A stretch of DNA of 64,000 nt, from positions 84,253,758 to 84,317,757 of the forward strand of contig NC_062217.1 in assembly GCF_902686445.1 (NCBI RefSeq), in the 5' to 3' direction. Below, in pieces: positions 1 through 11,896 of the stretch. Source of the stretch: Sciurus carolinensis. Taxonomy: Eukaryota > Chordata > Mammalia > Rodentia > Sciuridae. A model generated the notes under the pieces. It ran no database searches and was not told the origin of the DNA. It saw nothing but the letters and a program-made list of their open reading frames with translations. The position numbers and the translations under genes were made by a program. Numbering within the stretch: the stretch's first letter is position 1; each line of letters begins with the position of its first letter.

Positions 1-299
1 GATTTAGCTATGATTTTTAAAAGGGTTTCGCATCCTAAATAAAATAAATTAAGAAATATATATGGCAGATCTATCTCACACGGCTTCTACTGAGAGCTCA
101 TAGCCTGAACTACACAATTTTTATGTACAGGAAAGAAAAACTTACTTCTGAAAGTTTAAATTACATTAAGAGGGACATAGTTTAGTTCATGTCAGATCAC
201 ATTTTAATATAACACCTTTCTAGAAACAGAGTATTTTGGAAGAATATTCCAAGTATTATTCACTTAGCCCTTAAAACAGTGGAAGAATATGTGTCAACA
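1..299. other. Non-coding flank, no feature recognised
   Basis: This AT-rich stretch has no repeat family, coding frame or RNA gene that I can recognise. It leads directly into a SINE. Confidence 0.5.
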
Positions 300-497
300 G
301 CCAGGAGCGGTGACGCACGCCCAGTGATCCCAGAGGCTCCAGATGTTCAGGCAGGAGAATCACGAGTTCAAAGCCAGCCTCGGCAACAGTGAAGCACTAA
401 GTGCATTCCTGTGAGCCCCTGTCTCTAAATAAAATACAAAATAGGGCTGGGGATGTGGTTCAGTAGTTGAGTGCCCCTGAGTTCAATTCCCAGTATC
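300..497 (+). mobile_element. Dimeric B1-ID type SINE
   Basis: The left half resembles a 7SL-derived B1/Alu monomer (gccaggagcggtgacgcac, then a ggcaggagaatcacgagttc-like core). It is followed by the squirrel-type ID right half (ggctggggatgtggttcag, ending gagttcaattcccagt). A poly(A)/GAAA tail follows. The right half carries the tRNA-like box B core gttcaattc. This two-part layout recurs in both orientations across the window and is the main taxonomic clue. Confidence 0.88.
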
Positions 498-573
498 AAA
501 AAAAAAAAAAAAAAAAAAAGAAAGAAAGAAAGAAAGAAAGAAAGAAAAAGAAAGAAAGAAAAGAAAGAAAGAA
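498..573. repeat. Poly(A) tail grown into (GAAA)n microsatellite
   Basis: About 21 A residues are followed by GAAA units with small interruptions, directly after the SINE. This is the usual way SINE tails seed microsatellites. Confidence 0.9.
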
Positions 574-1775
574 CTGACTTCCAATCTTGGTTACATGAAT
601 CCTGAGTGAATAGTGTGAATCCCAGAGACTGGATAAAACAGAAGCAAAGTAAAGCTGAGTTGATCTTTAATGACAGTATCAAAAGAAAAGCCATTTTTAC
701 TCTGCAGCAAGAAGTCTGAGTGAACAGATGTGCAGATGTTACTGATTTGGCATCTGTGGTCTAGAGCTCCACTCAGGACCCCATGTGCTGGCAGAGACCT
801 CCCTAAGGGAGAGGCAAGGCTAGACTTGGGTTTCTGGAAAGGGCCACTCACTCATGTGTGAGACCAAGGGCACACTGAGTCTGCTTTACACAACTTGTGC
901 AAAGGCATCTGGAATACTTTTTGGCAGTTCTCCTACTGAGTAAGAAGGATATGGGAAAAGCTGAATATATTCAAATAGAAATTTTTTAAATGACATAGAG
1001 CTTAGAATAGTACAGCTGGAAATTAATAGCATTTTAGTAGGGGAACAAAGTCTAAAAATGTTCTCAGTCCTCTGTGTCCTCAAATCAAATGGAAAGCAAA
1101 TGATGCAATAAATAAATAAATAAAACACCGTAAAGTACCTTCAAAACAGACATCTTTGAAAATGTACCCCTTTTAGCCCTGAAGCAGTAGCAGATGGTGG
1201 TATCTGCCTATTGTTGCTGGTACTGTTTTTATTGTTATCATGCGTTAATAATTAAATATTGACAGCAGTACTTGAAGTTGCTCCGAACTTATAAAACAAA
1301 GCTGACTCTATCCCTTGGGCTTATCACCTCAATAAGACAAAGGCTTTTTAAAACACCAAGAAAAAGAGAGAGAGGGATACTGTGAATCTGAGATTATTGC
1401 CTGTCTGCACTTCTCCTTCCCATTCTCTTTCATTCCTCTTGTAGTTTGGGAGATAAGTCATCATACTTGCTGAAGACAGTTTCTATCAGGAATCAGTTGA
1501 GAAATATTTGTGAGAAGTAAAAGAACTTCAGGGAAAAATGGAAGTATTTTCATAAAGAAGGAGAAGAGGGTTTGAGCAACAAAAAGACAAAAGGAGAGAC
1601 TCTACCAGTCACAACAGAGTGCAGTTACAGCTGCCTCTTGAAAGGAGTTAGAGGAAGGGCCATGCAGGTGAGGAAGCCTCTCTGAGGGTAATTCATGTGC
1701 TGTTTGAGAATGTTCAGGTCAACAGCAAACTGCATGGACAGTGGAAGTCTCATAGATTACAGTGGAACTGAAACA
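574..1775. other. Gene-free stretch
   Basis: No supported gene is seen. A short (AATA)n run sits near 1107-1125. Small open frames here have no recognisable domain. Confidence 0.5.
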
Positions 1776-1998
1776 TTTTTTTTTCTTTTTTTGGTACCAG
1801 GGATTGAACCCAGGAGCACTTTACCACTGAGCCACATTCCCAGCCTTATTTTTTATTATTATTTTTTTTAATTTGGATACAGAGTCAGGCTAAGTTGCTT
1901 AGAGTGTTGTTAAATTGCTGAGGCTGGCCTCAAACTTGCTGTCCTCCTGCCTCTGCCTCCCAAGTCACTGGGATTACAGGCATGATAATGCCTGATGG
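1776..1998 (-). mobile_element. Dimeric B1-ID type SINE
   Basis: Reading the minus strand, a B1-like half (reverse of ctcccaagtcactgggatta) leads into an ID-like half, seen here as ggtaccagggattgaaccca and ccactgagccacattcccag, with poly(T) on the plus strand marking the tail. The linker between halves has expanded T-rich sequence. Confidence 0.85.
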
Positions 1999-2474
1999 AA
2001 TTGAAACAATTCTACCACCCAGTGATCATGATCACCCTAATATCTCCATAGTTCAACGCATTCCCATGTGTTTTGGGTCATGCTGGTATAAACAAACCTA
2101 CTGCACAGTCACTTATACAAAAGTATAACAAACCCAATAATGGATAGTACATGATACTTGATAATAGTAATAAATGAATATTAATGATTTATTTATTTGC
2201 TATACTTTCTATGATTGTTTTAGAAAGTATTTCTGGTACTTACAAAGAAAGTTAGCTTTAAAGCAGCCTCAGGCATGTCCTTCAGGAGGATTCCGAAAAA
2301 AGGTGTTGTTCTCATAGGGATGACAGCTCAATGCATCTTATTGCTCCTGCGGACCTGCCAGTGAGACAAGATGTAGAGGCAGAAGACAGTGGTAGAAATG
2401 ATCCTGACCTTGAGTAGCCTAGAGTATGTTTGTGTCTAAATTTTGTTTGTTTATGAGTTTTTCCTGTTGAACCA
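1999..2474. other. Gene-free stretch
   Basis: AT-rich, with no recognisable repeat or gene. Confidence 0.45.
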
Positions 2475-2712
2475 CGGGGGTTTTTTTTGTTTTGTTTTGT
2501 TTTTGTTTTTGTCTTTTTTGAACCAAGGGGAATTAACCCAAGGGGCATTTAACCACTGAACCACATGCCCAGCCCTTTTATTTTCTATTTTTTATTTTGT
2601 AACTTATTGAGTTACCTAGAGCCTCACTAAGTTGCTGAGGCTGGCTTTGAACTTGTGATCCTCCTGCTTCAAACTTCTGAGCTGTTGGGTGCCCCTCTGT
2701 GTGCCCAGCTGT
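2475..2712 (-). mobile_element. Dimeric B1-ID type SINE, diverged
   Basis: The poly(T)/(GTTTT)n tail on the plus strand is followed by aaccactgaaccacatgccc (ID half, reversed) and taagttgctgaggctggctt (B1 half, reversed). The far B1 end is diverged. Confidence 0.8.
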
Positions 2713-3579
2713 TTGTCTAAATTTGAATAAATAAATATAAAAAGTAAAACCAACAAAAAAAAATCAATGTTTAAAGAAAAAATTTTATAGAAAAAGAATA
2801 AGAAGAGTGGATCCCAATAGAGAGACAGAGAGAGAGGGAGGGCTTAAAATGGTTAGGAGCCTTGCCCCATACCCCTGGCCATTTTTTATCAAAGAACAAG
2901 AATATTAACCCACCCAGAATAAAGTCAAAAAGAAGAAAGTGACAAAGCTTAAGCATCTTCCTAAAATCTGCTTTATCCAAGCTCATTTCCTACCATTACC
3001 TAATGATAGAGCTGTGCCTTGACCAAGTCAAAGTCTTAGTTTTCCTCTGAATATCATTTTTCTTTGATTATACTCTTCCCTGGGGCTGAAATGCCCTTCT
3101 TTTTCCTCCGTAACTAACCATACTACATCATATGCAAAATTTGGTGTTAGCAAATATTTCTGTCACAAACAAACCCATACACAAGGAATTCCTTCCTTTA
3201 CCCTAAATTCTTCATGTTCATACATTGCCTAGTTTTACCATTTTCCTTCGGACGAACCTCCTTATCTTCCCAATCGTACTGTAGGTATTTTGAATGCAAG
3301 AACTCTGTATTCTCCTGACTATAGGCCAAGAATCTGGAGAAAGTACTTCTGCACACTCATAGGATGACTTGAATGAGTTGCTACCAGGGTGCTGTTCCTG
3401 CCATGAGCATCCTCATAGCTGAACTCCTTATTTCACACTTCATGGTTTCCATTGCTTTCAGGAGAGTTAAAATGTCTTCAAATATTTTTTAAAAGAACTT
3501 TACGCTTTTAGAATGGCTCAGGTTCGTGTACTCCTAATTTTCTTTCCTTATTCCACTTCAGACCCATCACTAAGTGACA
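2713..3579. other. Gene-free stretch
   Basis: No gene or clear repeat is seen. There is a short GA-rich patch near 2820-2842. Confidence 0.45.
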
Positions 3580-3792
3580 CACAGAAAAAAGGAAGAGGAG
3601 CGGAACACAGAGGGAAAAAAATAGGGTAGGGATGGGGGAAGACAAGAGGAGAAGGAAAGTAAAAGAGAGAATGAGTAAAAGAAAGAGAGAGAAAAAGAGA
3701 GAAAGAGAGAGAAAGAAAAAGAGAGAGGAAGAGAGGAAAGAAGGAAGGAAGGAAGGAGGGAAGAGAGGGAAGGAGGGAGGGAGGAAGAAAGG
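3580..3792. repeat. Purine-rich (GA/GAAA/GGAA)n tract
   Basis: Over 200 bases are almost entirely A and G on the plus strand, with GAGA, GAAA and GGAA units. The minus-strand open frame across it is low-complexity Ser/Leu/Phe and not a gene. Confidence 0.88.
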
Positions 3793-4769
3793 TTGACTTT
3801 TTCTTGGATAAAATAGCAGTGGTTTGATGAGCAACCTAAGGCATCCCCAGCAATATCAATTACTTGTGGATCCAAGACCAAAGAGCAAGGGCGGATTAGT
3901 TACACCCACCAACCTGTAGCACACATACAAACCTCACAAACAGATGGAAAAATGATTTGCTGTTCATATAACAGTGAGCTGTACTATGCCAGTGCAAGAC
4001 TTGTTCCAAAACTGATGTTTTTCTTTGGTCTTCCTGCCAAAAAAGTGGGGAAGCACAAGACAAGCCTCTTTGCCAGTGCCAGCTGAAGTTCAGCCCTGAC
4101 CAACAGCAGCCAAGGACACACATGGCTCCTATCCTGGAGTGCTCAGCTGTGAGGTGTGGCGAGCTTGGTGTGCTGAGCCGGTCTTCCAACTCCAGCACTC
4201 TGCCAGGTGAGGGAGTCAACAGTGTCAATCAACCTACAGATTTTCTTGCCTTATCTCCAGCTACTTTCCATGTTCTCAGCATCAGGATTTGTATTGCTTT
4301 TGCTCTGACTTCATGCTAAATTTGAGTGTCAGTGTGGCGATGGGTCCAAAGTGAACCTCTTGAGTCACATATTTCATCTTCCTCTATTCAGGACAGAATT
4401 TACTTGAGTGTAGAATTCCCCCTGGCAACCTGAATTCAATTTCTGTGCCTCTCACACAAATTGTAAAGGAAAATATCTGGGAAGTCTGGAATTGTTCAGA
4501 AACTCTCTCCTGAAAAAGAACATTTTCTTCTTTACCATCTTTCAGGAGACTATCTACCTTCTTACTGTTGGGAAAGGCATTGTTTCCTGTGTATTTAGAA
4601 ATGGTTCCAAGTGACATTGGACATTGGTCATTATGACAGGTTGGAAGGTATACATCTTAGTTCCTTTGATTTCCTAAGATCTCTATATTTAATTCAAGAT
4701 GGATTAAAATTTCTAAATAAAGCTTATGTCTTACATGTCCACATGTTCATGCTCCCTCCCACCTGCCAG
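3793..4769. other. Gene-free stretch
   Basis: There is no recognisable family. Open frames of up to about 110 codons on the minus strand show no domain and are probably chance. Confidence 0.45.
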
Positions 4770-5615
4770 GACTATTGTTTAAAAAAAATGCTATAAACTT
4801 GGTGGCTTAAAACAACAAAATGTATTCTCTCACAGTTCTAAGGTGGAATCTTAAATCAAGGTATCAGGATGGCCATAGGTCCTCTGTAGGCTTTAGGGAG
4901 AACATCCAATCTCTGCCTCCATCTTCAAATGGATTTCTCCCGTGTGCCCCAGTTGTCTCCTTTTCTGTCTCTTGTGAGGACATTTACCATTGGTTTCAGG
5001 TCCCACCCAAATTTGGTATGATCGCATTTTAGAATCTTTACCTTCCTTAATTCTGTAGAAGATCTTTGTTATGGCTTGGATCTGGAATGGTCCCCAAAGG
5101 TTCAGGTTTTGATGGCTTGACTACCAGTGCAGCAATGTTCAGAGGTAAGGTTTTTGAGAAGGTGATTGGATCATAGTCATTCTAATGTCATCAGTGAATT
5201 GATCTATTGATGGATTGAGAATTTGATGGCATTATTGGGAGGTGGTGGAAATTGTAGGAGGGGGAACCTTGTTGGAAGAAGTAGGTCCCTCGGCCCTGGG
5301 AGGGTGTTTCTTGTCCCTGGACACTTCTTCCCTCTTTCTCTGCTTCCAGGGGTCACAAGGTCAGCAACTTTGTTCCACCACGGCTTTCTACTGCCATGAT
5401 GCAAGGCCCAGAAACAATGGAGCTAGCCAACCATGGACAGAAACCTCTGAAACTGTGAGTCAAATAAATCCTCCTTTTCATCATGTTTCCAGGGTCTTTT
5501 GTCATAGAGGTAGAAAGCTGACTAACACATCCTTTTACTAAATACAGTCATTCAGAGGTGTTAGGGGGACATTTTTTGGGACACTTGCCAAACTACTACA
5601 AGTTCATACTGTCAT
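4770..5615 (+). mobile_element. Old interspersed repeat split by an LTR
   Basis: The left part contains the recurrent mammalian repeat text ggtggcttaaaacaacaaaa and ctctcacagttctaaggtgg. The right part (5530-5615) carries ggtgttagggggacattttt, which is how the same family ends. The two parts flank the LTR at 5067-5529, so the LTR inserted into this older element. I do not assign the family name. Confidence 0.5.
5067..5529 (+). mobile_element. Solo LTR, ERVL-MaLR (ORR1/MT-like)
   Basis: Begins tgttatggcttggatctgga and ends ctgactaacaca, so it has TG...CA ends. The 3' part has the MaLR hallmark of a gaaactgtgagtcaaataaa polyadenylation region. No internal retroviral sequence follows, so this is a solo LTR. 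No clean target duplication is visible. A related LTR is at 49124. Confidence 0.72.
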
Positions 5616-7337
5616 TTAACCATGGGGAAATCACAAAGTTAAAAAGACAAAAAATTTATTTTAAAATAATATTATATAAAATTTTAAATATCAAGAAAAT
5701 ATCATAACAGATGCTGTATATCTATGTAACCACAATTCAGAATAAAGGAATGCCAGCATTTTCTCGGTTTATTTTCTGCATTTTATTTACTCTTGTAAAA
5801 ATTAAGATCATATAACAGATTAAACTGGAGATGCTGATTTATCTTAATATTGTCTTCAAGATTTCTAACACTTCCCTGGACATCTGTGGATAAAGAATTA
5901 AAGTGTCAGACCAATGTACCTCTACCTTTTAGATATAATCTTGTTTTAAAGTCACTAAATGAAAGTGTGTACAAATAAATAAAATTCAACAAATAAGTGT
6001 AAAACAATAAGAATCAAAGAAGAGTGGAGATTGGGAGGATATGGAAAGAGTAGAAAGAATTTCACCAGAAATGCTAGGTTAAAGAAAATCACTGCCATTA
6101 AGAACCAAAATTGATTTTAAGCTTTCTGGCAGCAAAAACAAAAAAGGATATGTTACATCATTTGAGTTATCTTATAAATGATAGCCTATTAGTTTTCAAA
6201 AATATAAACTTTTCTTGGGATATGAAGGCTCAATAAATATGTCTTCATTAAATAAGAAGAAAGTTCTTGTGTGACCTTAAAATCAGCTGTTCCTTAAAAC
6301 AACAATGAAAATTTCTTCATGCTCATTTCTTATCCTGGCCTTCAAAAACAGGCAAGAATTCTTCAATGGTAATTCTGTAAAGGTTTTTCTATGGACATCC
6401 AAGGGGATATACATTTCAAGTAAGTGACTCTCTGATACCCTCATGGGCATAGAGATAGAGATTTTGGAATCTGAAAGAATGAATGCCTAACTTTTCAAAT
6501 TCTTTTCTCTTTGAATATTCACTGCCATAGTGGAGTTTTTAGCAGAAAGAAGAAAAGTTAAGTGATGGAAATGTTAAGTGTTTTGTGTTATTCTTCAAAA
6601 CGTTCCAAAGCTTGAGATGCCAGAGGTAGAGATGACAAACTGATGGTAATCAAAAGGACTGGGTTATTTTTCAACCAAGTTTCACAGATGATACAGCAAA
6701 AGCTCCCAAAGACTGACTCCATACTTTCCCTAAGAACTACATTGTAGCTGCTGAATTGTACCAGCAGGTCACCTCTTGGGACCCTCAAGACTGGGTACTG
6801 GAGATATCCAATGAGTGTAAGTTGATAGAGGCTCTTGGAGCTGGAAGTTACTAATAATTCTTTTTTACTGAAATTTACTTGGGCTTTTTGAAGATAATTG
6901 CTTGTAGACAAATCCACTGGGCTAATAGAACTGTGCATTCCATCATCCCCACACCCCCATATTTGTTAAAAATGTTATTTAGTATTATTACACATTTAGA
7001 AAATGCCAAAAAGATTCTGCCAATACCAACTATTTTGGTTTGGTCAGTAATTTATATTTCATGTTTCTGTTGACAAGTATTGATTAATATAATCAACTAT
7101 ATAATATTATATAATTGTAATAATTACAATTCTTTGTAATTATTCATAAAAATCTAACAAAAGAGGAGAGTGTTATTTTTTAAATTATTTTTGAAGTTTA
7201 CTTATTCATTCAGTCAACGAAGGTTGTTTTCATATCTAATATGGGTCAGGACCACAAGGATACAAAGATGGAAAAGATACAGTGTCTCCCCTCAGGAAGT
7301 TTTTAGATGATAAAAATATCATACCAAAACTACTTGG
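5616..7337. other. Gene-free stretch
   Basis: AT-rich non-coding DNA. A 116-codon minus-strand frame at 6588-6938 is the longest here, but it has no recognisable domain, no codon signal I can judge and no neighbouring exon, so I do not call it a gene. Confidence 0.45.
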
Positions 7338-7419
7338 AGAGCAGGGGATATAGCTCAGTGGTAGAGCACTTGCCTACCATGTTAAGGCTAAGGGTTCAAT
7401 TCCCAGTACCACACCTAAA

Positions 7420-7448
<29 letters not shown>
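7338..7448 (+). mobile_element. ID-type tRNA-derived SINE (monomer)
   Basis: A tRNA-like head (tagctcagtggtagagc as box A, ggttcaattcc as box B) is followed by a poly(A) run of about 28 bases. There is no B1 half. Confidence 0.85.
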
Positions 7449-7452
<4 letters not shown>

Positions 7453-7888
7453 GAGAAAGATACTGTACCAACCTAAGAGTACCTTATCTAATCTGAGACC
7501 AGGGATAATTGTTCAGAGAAAGTATCCTTGTGGAGATGATTCCCTAGGCTGGAAAAAGAGAGCAGAATCAAAGTAAAACTAAGGTTATAAAAAAAAAAAA
7601 AACTTGATTGATTAGGAGAATTATAAGTAGTCTTCACAAGAATTCACAATCAAGAGATAGCTATACCTATTTTAGAGTAGAATATGCACCATTTCTGTGT
7701 GTATATTCATTTCAAGACCCAAACACACTCTTTACTTTTAGATTGTTCTACATTAGTGATGTTTTATGGTAAATGACAGGAAAAAGCAAAACACAAAAAC
7801 AAAAACAAAAATATCTCTCTGATATACATCCCAAAAATATTTTTTCACAGATAAAGTCTTAATAATCACACATTGACAATAAAAAGTT

Positions 7889-8075
7889 ACAGTGTAGTGG
7901 TACACACTTGTAATCTCATGACTCAGGAGGCTGAGGCAAGAGGATCGCAAGCTGAAGTCAAGCCTCAGCAACTTAGTGAGACCCCATCTCAAATTAAAGT
8001 AAATATATAAAAGGCTGGAGATGTAACTCAGTGGTAAAGCACTCCTGAGTTCAATCCCCAATACCAAAATAAATG
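7889..8075 (+). mobile_element. Dimeric B1-ID type SINE
   Basis: The B1-like half shows actcaggaggctgaggcaag. The ID half shows ggctggagatgtaactcagt and gagttcaatccccaataccaa. Confidence 0.82.
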
Positions 8076-8260
8076 AATACACACATAAATAGATAAATTC
8101 ATATAAATAAAAGATTAGATTAAAAAGTTACAAAATGAATTAGGAAAAAACTCCAGAACGGTGAAAGCTTATAGAAACAATATAAGGTTGAATCAGTTTA
8201 ACATAGACACCCTGTATCAGAATTACAAGGTAAAAATAACAAAGTGAATTTAAGGATATA

Positions 8261-8274
8261 AAAGTATGACAAGA
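8261..8274 (+). repeat. Probable L1 target-site duplication, left copy
   Basis: aaagtatgacaaga here matches aaagtattataaga at 11883-11896 in 12 of 14 positions. The two copies bound the L1 at 8275-11882, as expected for an old insertion. Confidence 0.6.
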
Positions 8275-10188
8275 GGGAGCTCAAAGATGGCAGATTAGTG
8301 TGAGACCACATTTCTCTTAGCTCGGCTGGCCACTCCAAACTCAAACAGCAGGAATACCACATCTCTCCGAGGCTTAGAGTGAAAAACCTGAGACTGGAGG
8401 GGCAGTCTGCCCTAGCTGAACCAGAGACTGTTTGACTCCTTAATCGCATATAATAAAAACCTCTCCACCAGAGTATCAGTCTGTCCCCAAGAGCCAAACC
8501 ATCATGGGACTGCAGCATGGCAGAGCCTAGGGAAACTGAAACCCAGATTCCTGAGTTTTCAACAAGGTTTGCTTGGGCCTGTCTGATCCTAGCATGCCTG
8601 TGGAAAGTCAGAAACTGGGAGCCTTTGGTCTGGGGGAACACAGGTTAGAGAGGCTGGAGAGAGCCAGATTCTCCCCAGTTCTGTGAGTCAGGAGGCTTGC
8701 AGGGGCTGATGGGGCTGGCTACAGCAGGTCAAATTTGTAAGAGGGCATTTTGCTCTCAGCTCACCCAGTCAGCTGGTCCAGTATCCCAGTGGTTTCCAGG
8801 TCCATTCAGCCTAGTACTTGCAGGGTCCTGGCACCAACATGGTCCCTGACTTTCCCTTCTCTGGAACCCACTGGTGCCCAGGTCCTGCCAGGTCTGGCTC
8901 CAGTCTGGCATCCACCAGGGCACTTGTACTCCCCATTCCCCAGTCTCTTAACCTCTCACTAGCCCCCAACCCAGTCCATGACTCTCAGTTTTGTAGCTGG
9001 CCCTAGGGTCCTGGTATCAGGCTTTGATCCACCTGGCACAGAAGAACTGGCCCTTCAATGTGGCTGGACCTCAACTCACCCCATATAGCTGCCAGACCTG
9101 CCTGGTCCAGCACGCCACTTTGCAACAGGTAAGCAGGTCCTGGCACCTGGCCCTCAGGACCAACTGGGAGAGAAATGCCTGATCAGGAATTTGGAAGGGT
9201 GGGAGCAGGAGAGATTGAGTTTGGAAACTCAGTCAGAGACCAGGATTCATGGAGTCCACAGGCAACATAGTGGGCTAAGAACAGACTCTTGCACCACATG
9301 GGTAGAACCAAAAGGAGATTCCTGGGGTACAGCCTTCCAATGGGAAGGTGTGAAGACTTAAATTTCCAGACCAATTGGCATTCAGTGAAGAGCCTGGAGC
9401 ATATCTAAGCTTACACCGCTCCTCCAGAGTTTCACCTCCAGGATTAACCCTCTTACCCTAACAAACCCACCAACCCTGAGGCTGGGGCAAGCATCAGATA
9501 CAGACAACCCTACCTAACTGCTGAGAAGGGAAGCTGAGAAACTTCTGAACTCCAAAGAAACAATTTTTCATTGAGATTTTTTTCCTTTTCTTTTTTCTCC
9601 CACATTTCTACCATTTTTGAAACCAATTATTTTTCATGCATCAATTTATTGAGGACTAGGGTGTCTTAACAGTATATTTCCGTTGTTTTGTATTCTTTTA
9701 TTTATATTTTTTCTTTCTATCTTAGGTTTTATAAAAAAATCTTTTTGTCTTATTTATCTTTTCCCTTTGATTTTCTCTCTTTTCTCCTGCTAACAGCCTA
9801 CCTCTATTATTCCCACTTTCACTTTTCCTATAATTTGTTACTTCTATATTCTTTCCTCCTTCCTCATAAACATCGCATCCTACACCACTTCTGTTCTCTC
9901 TTTGTCCACCATTTAAAATTGTAAATCCTTTTGCAAATTTACTGTTTTTATTGTAGGCAATAACTAAACACATCATTTTTGTTTTTTGTGACAAAACTGT
10001 AGATGTCATAGTAGGAAATATTTGGTCTAAGGCTGTATATTGTTTGCACTGGTGACTATTATTATTTGTTATTTGTATGTCTTCCCCTTAAAGGCAAGGT
10101 ACTGGAAACCTTCATGGACACTATAAATCTACAGGATAGAAATTGTACTACTTCAGAATCACACTGCTAGATGAGTAGACACACAAAT
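8275..10188 (+). promoter_or_regulatory. L1 5' UTR (internal promoter region)
   Basis: About 1.9 kb lies ahead of the ORF1 remnant. It opens with an aagatggc core, which in human L1 5' UTRs is part of a YY1 site that sets transcription start. The first kilobase is GC-richer than the surroundings, with tandem-like tggtcc/ggtcctgg phrases (8760-9150). The last part (9550-10180) is T-rich. An open frame of 147 codons on the minus strand (8198-8641) overlaps it and has no known domain. Confidence 0.65.
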
Positions 10189-10790
10189 AACGTGAAAAAC
10201 AAGGGAAGAAATCACCCCAAACAAACCAAGACATACCAATAATAGAGTACATTTCCACCACAGTGGAAGAAATGTCAGAGAAGAAATATAGAGTATACAT
10301 AATTAAGCTGAACTGTGAGGTAAAGGACAAGATAAGGAGTGAAATCAGAGACAAAATTTAGGAGGTGAAAGATCTCTTCAATAAACAGATAGAAATTCTG
10401 AACAGGAATCAAGCAGAAATGCTCAAAATGAAGGAATCAATAAATCAAATTAAAAATTAAATGTAAAGCATCACCAACAGACTGGACCACTGGGAAGACA
10501 GAATCTCTAGCAATGAAGACAAAATATATAATCTTGAAAATAAAGTTGACCATGGAGAAATGTTAAGAGACCACAAACAGAACTTCCAGAAATATGAGAT
10601 AACATGAAAAGACCAAATTTAAGATTTATCAGAATAGATGATGGAAATACACAATCTTTTCAATAAAATGATACCAGAAAAATCTCCCAAACCTAAAGAA
10701 TGAAATGGAAAAAGGAGACTTAAAGGACCCCAAATGTACAAAATTATAACAGACCTACACCAAGGCACATTATTATGAAAAAAAACCTGC
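10189..10790 (+). pseudogene. L1 ORF1 remnant (5' two thirds)
   Basis: Collinear with ORF1 of the L1 at 51317: the aacaagggaagaaatcaccc start region, the coiled-coil part, and the segment ending at accaaggcacattattatga (10758-10777). ORF1p is the L1 RNA-binding chaperone. This copy has frameshifts and stops and is cut off before its C-terminal domain by the internal deletion. Confidence 0.8.
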
Positions 10791-10804
10791 ATACACAACA
10801 TAAT

Positions 10805-11600
10805 GGGGAAAAGCTTCTTCACAGAAAAGAATATGAAGAGAAAGCCTACAGAATGGGAGAAAATCTTTGTCACCCACCCCTAAGAAAGAGCATTAATCTC
10901 CAGGATATACAAATAACTCAAAAAACTTAACACCAAAAAAAAAAAAAAAAAAAACCACAAAAAACAAAAATAAAACAAAACAAAACAAAATTAGCAAACA
11001 GGCTAAGGAACTAAACAAACACTTCCCAGAAGAAATATGATTGATTAACAAATGTATGAAAATATGTTTAACAAGTATATGAAAAAATGTTCAACATCTC
11101 TAGCAATTAGATAAAAAATTACACTGAGATTCCATCTCACTCCAGTCACAATGGCAATTATCAAGAATACAAGCAGCAATAAGGATTGGTTAGAAAGTGG
11201 GGAAACAGGTATACTCATGCATTGCTGGTGGGACTGCAAATTGGTGTAACCCCTATGGAAAGCAGTATGAAGATTCTTCAGAAAACTTGGAGTGGAACCA
11301 CCATTTGACCTGGTTATCCCACTCCTGGGTTTATACCCCAAAGACTTAAAATCAGCACACTACAGTGATGCAGTCACATCAATGTTCATAGCATCTCAAT
11401 TCATAATAGCTAAACTATGGCACCCAAATAGGTGCCCTTCAACTGATAAATGGATAAAGAAAATGTTGCATTATACACAATGTAATATTACTCAACTATA
11501 AAGAAGAATGAAATTATGGCATTTGCCAGTAAATGGATGGAGTTAGAGAATATCATGCTAAGTGAAATAAGCCAATCCCCCAAAACCAAAGACTGAATGT
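10805..11600 (+). pseudogene. L1 ORF2 remnant (C-terminal part only)
   Basis: Begins in the region equal to about 55475 of the intact ORF2 (agcctacagaatgggagaaa) and runs through the C-terminal Cys-rich segment to the end of ORF2 near 11600. A 69-codon open piece at 11292-11501 encodes [13 protein letters not shown], which matches the intact ORF2 C-terminus. Endonuclease and reverse transcriptase domains are absent. A poly(A)/CAAAA insertion sits at 10935-10990. Confidence 0.85.
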
Positions 11601-11896
11601 TTTCTCTGATATGCTAATTCACAATGGGAGGCAGCTATGGAAAAATAGAAGTACTTTGAACAAAGTGTGTACAAAGGAAAGTGAAGGGAAGGGAGGGACA
11701 ATAGGAATAGGAAAGATAGTAGAATGAATCAAACCTAACTATCCTATGCGCATTTATGATTACACAACCAATGTAATTCTACATCATGTACAACTAGAAG
11801 GATGAGAAGTCATACTCCATATATGTATAATATATCAAAATACATTCTACTATCATGTATAACTAATTAGAACAAATTTTTTAAAGTATTATAAGA

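Larger units (their letters stand above)
8275..11882 (+). mobile_element. L1 retrotransposon with long 5' UTR and internal deletion
   Basis: The element keeps its 5' UTR, the first part of ORF1, the 3' end of ORF2 and the 3' UTR. It lacks about 3.4 kb between mid ORF1 and late ORF2 relative to the full copy at 50340-56508. The 5' end (aaagatggcagattag) parallels the aagatggc start of the younger L1. The 3' end (catgtataactaattagaac) differs from the 50-kb L1 tail and matches the minus-strand fragment at 48620-49110, so this is a different, older subfamily. Diverged flanking repeats support a single insertion. Confidence 0.85.

Noticed and set aside
3508..3881. Two minus-strand frames of just over 100 codons rich in Ser, Leu and Phe
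   Set aside because: They are coded by the purine-rich microsatellite and have no protein character.
6588..6938. 116-codon open frame on the minus strand
   Set aside because: No recognisable domain, no splice context or neighbouring exon, and such lengths arise by chance in 64 kb. It could not be supported as a gene.
8198..8641. 147-codon open frame on the minus strand
   Set aside because: It lies across the 5' UTR of an L1, antisense. GC-rich L1 5' UTRs often hold chance frames.
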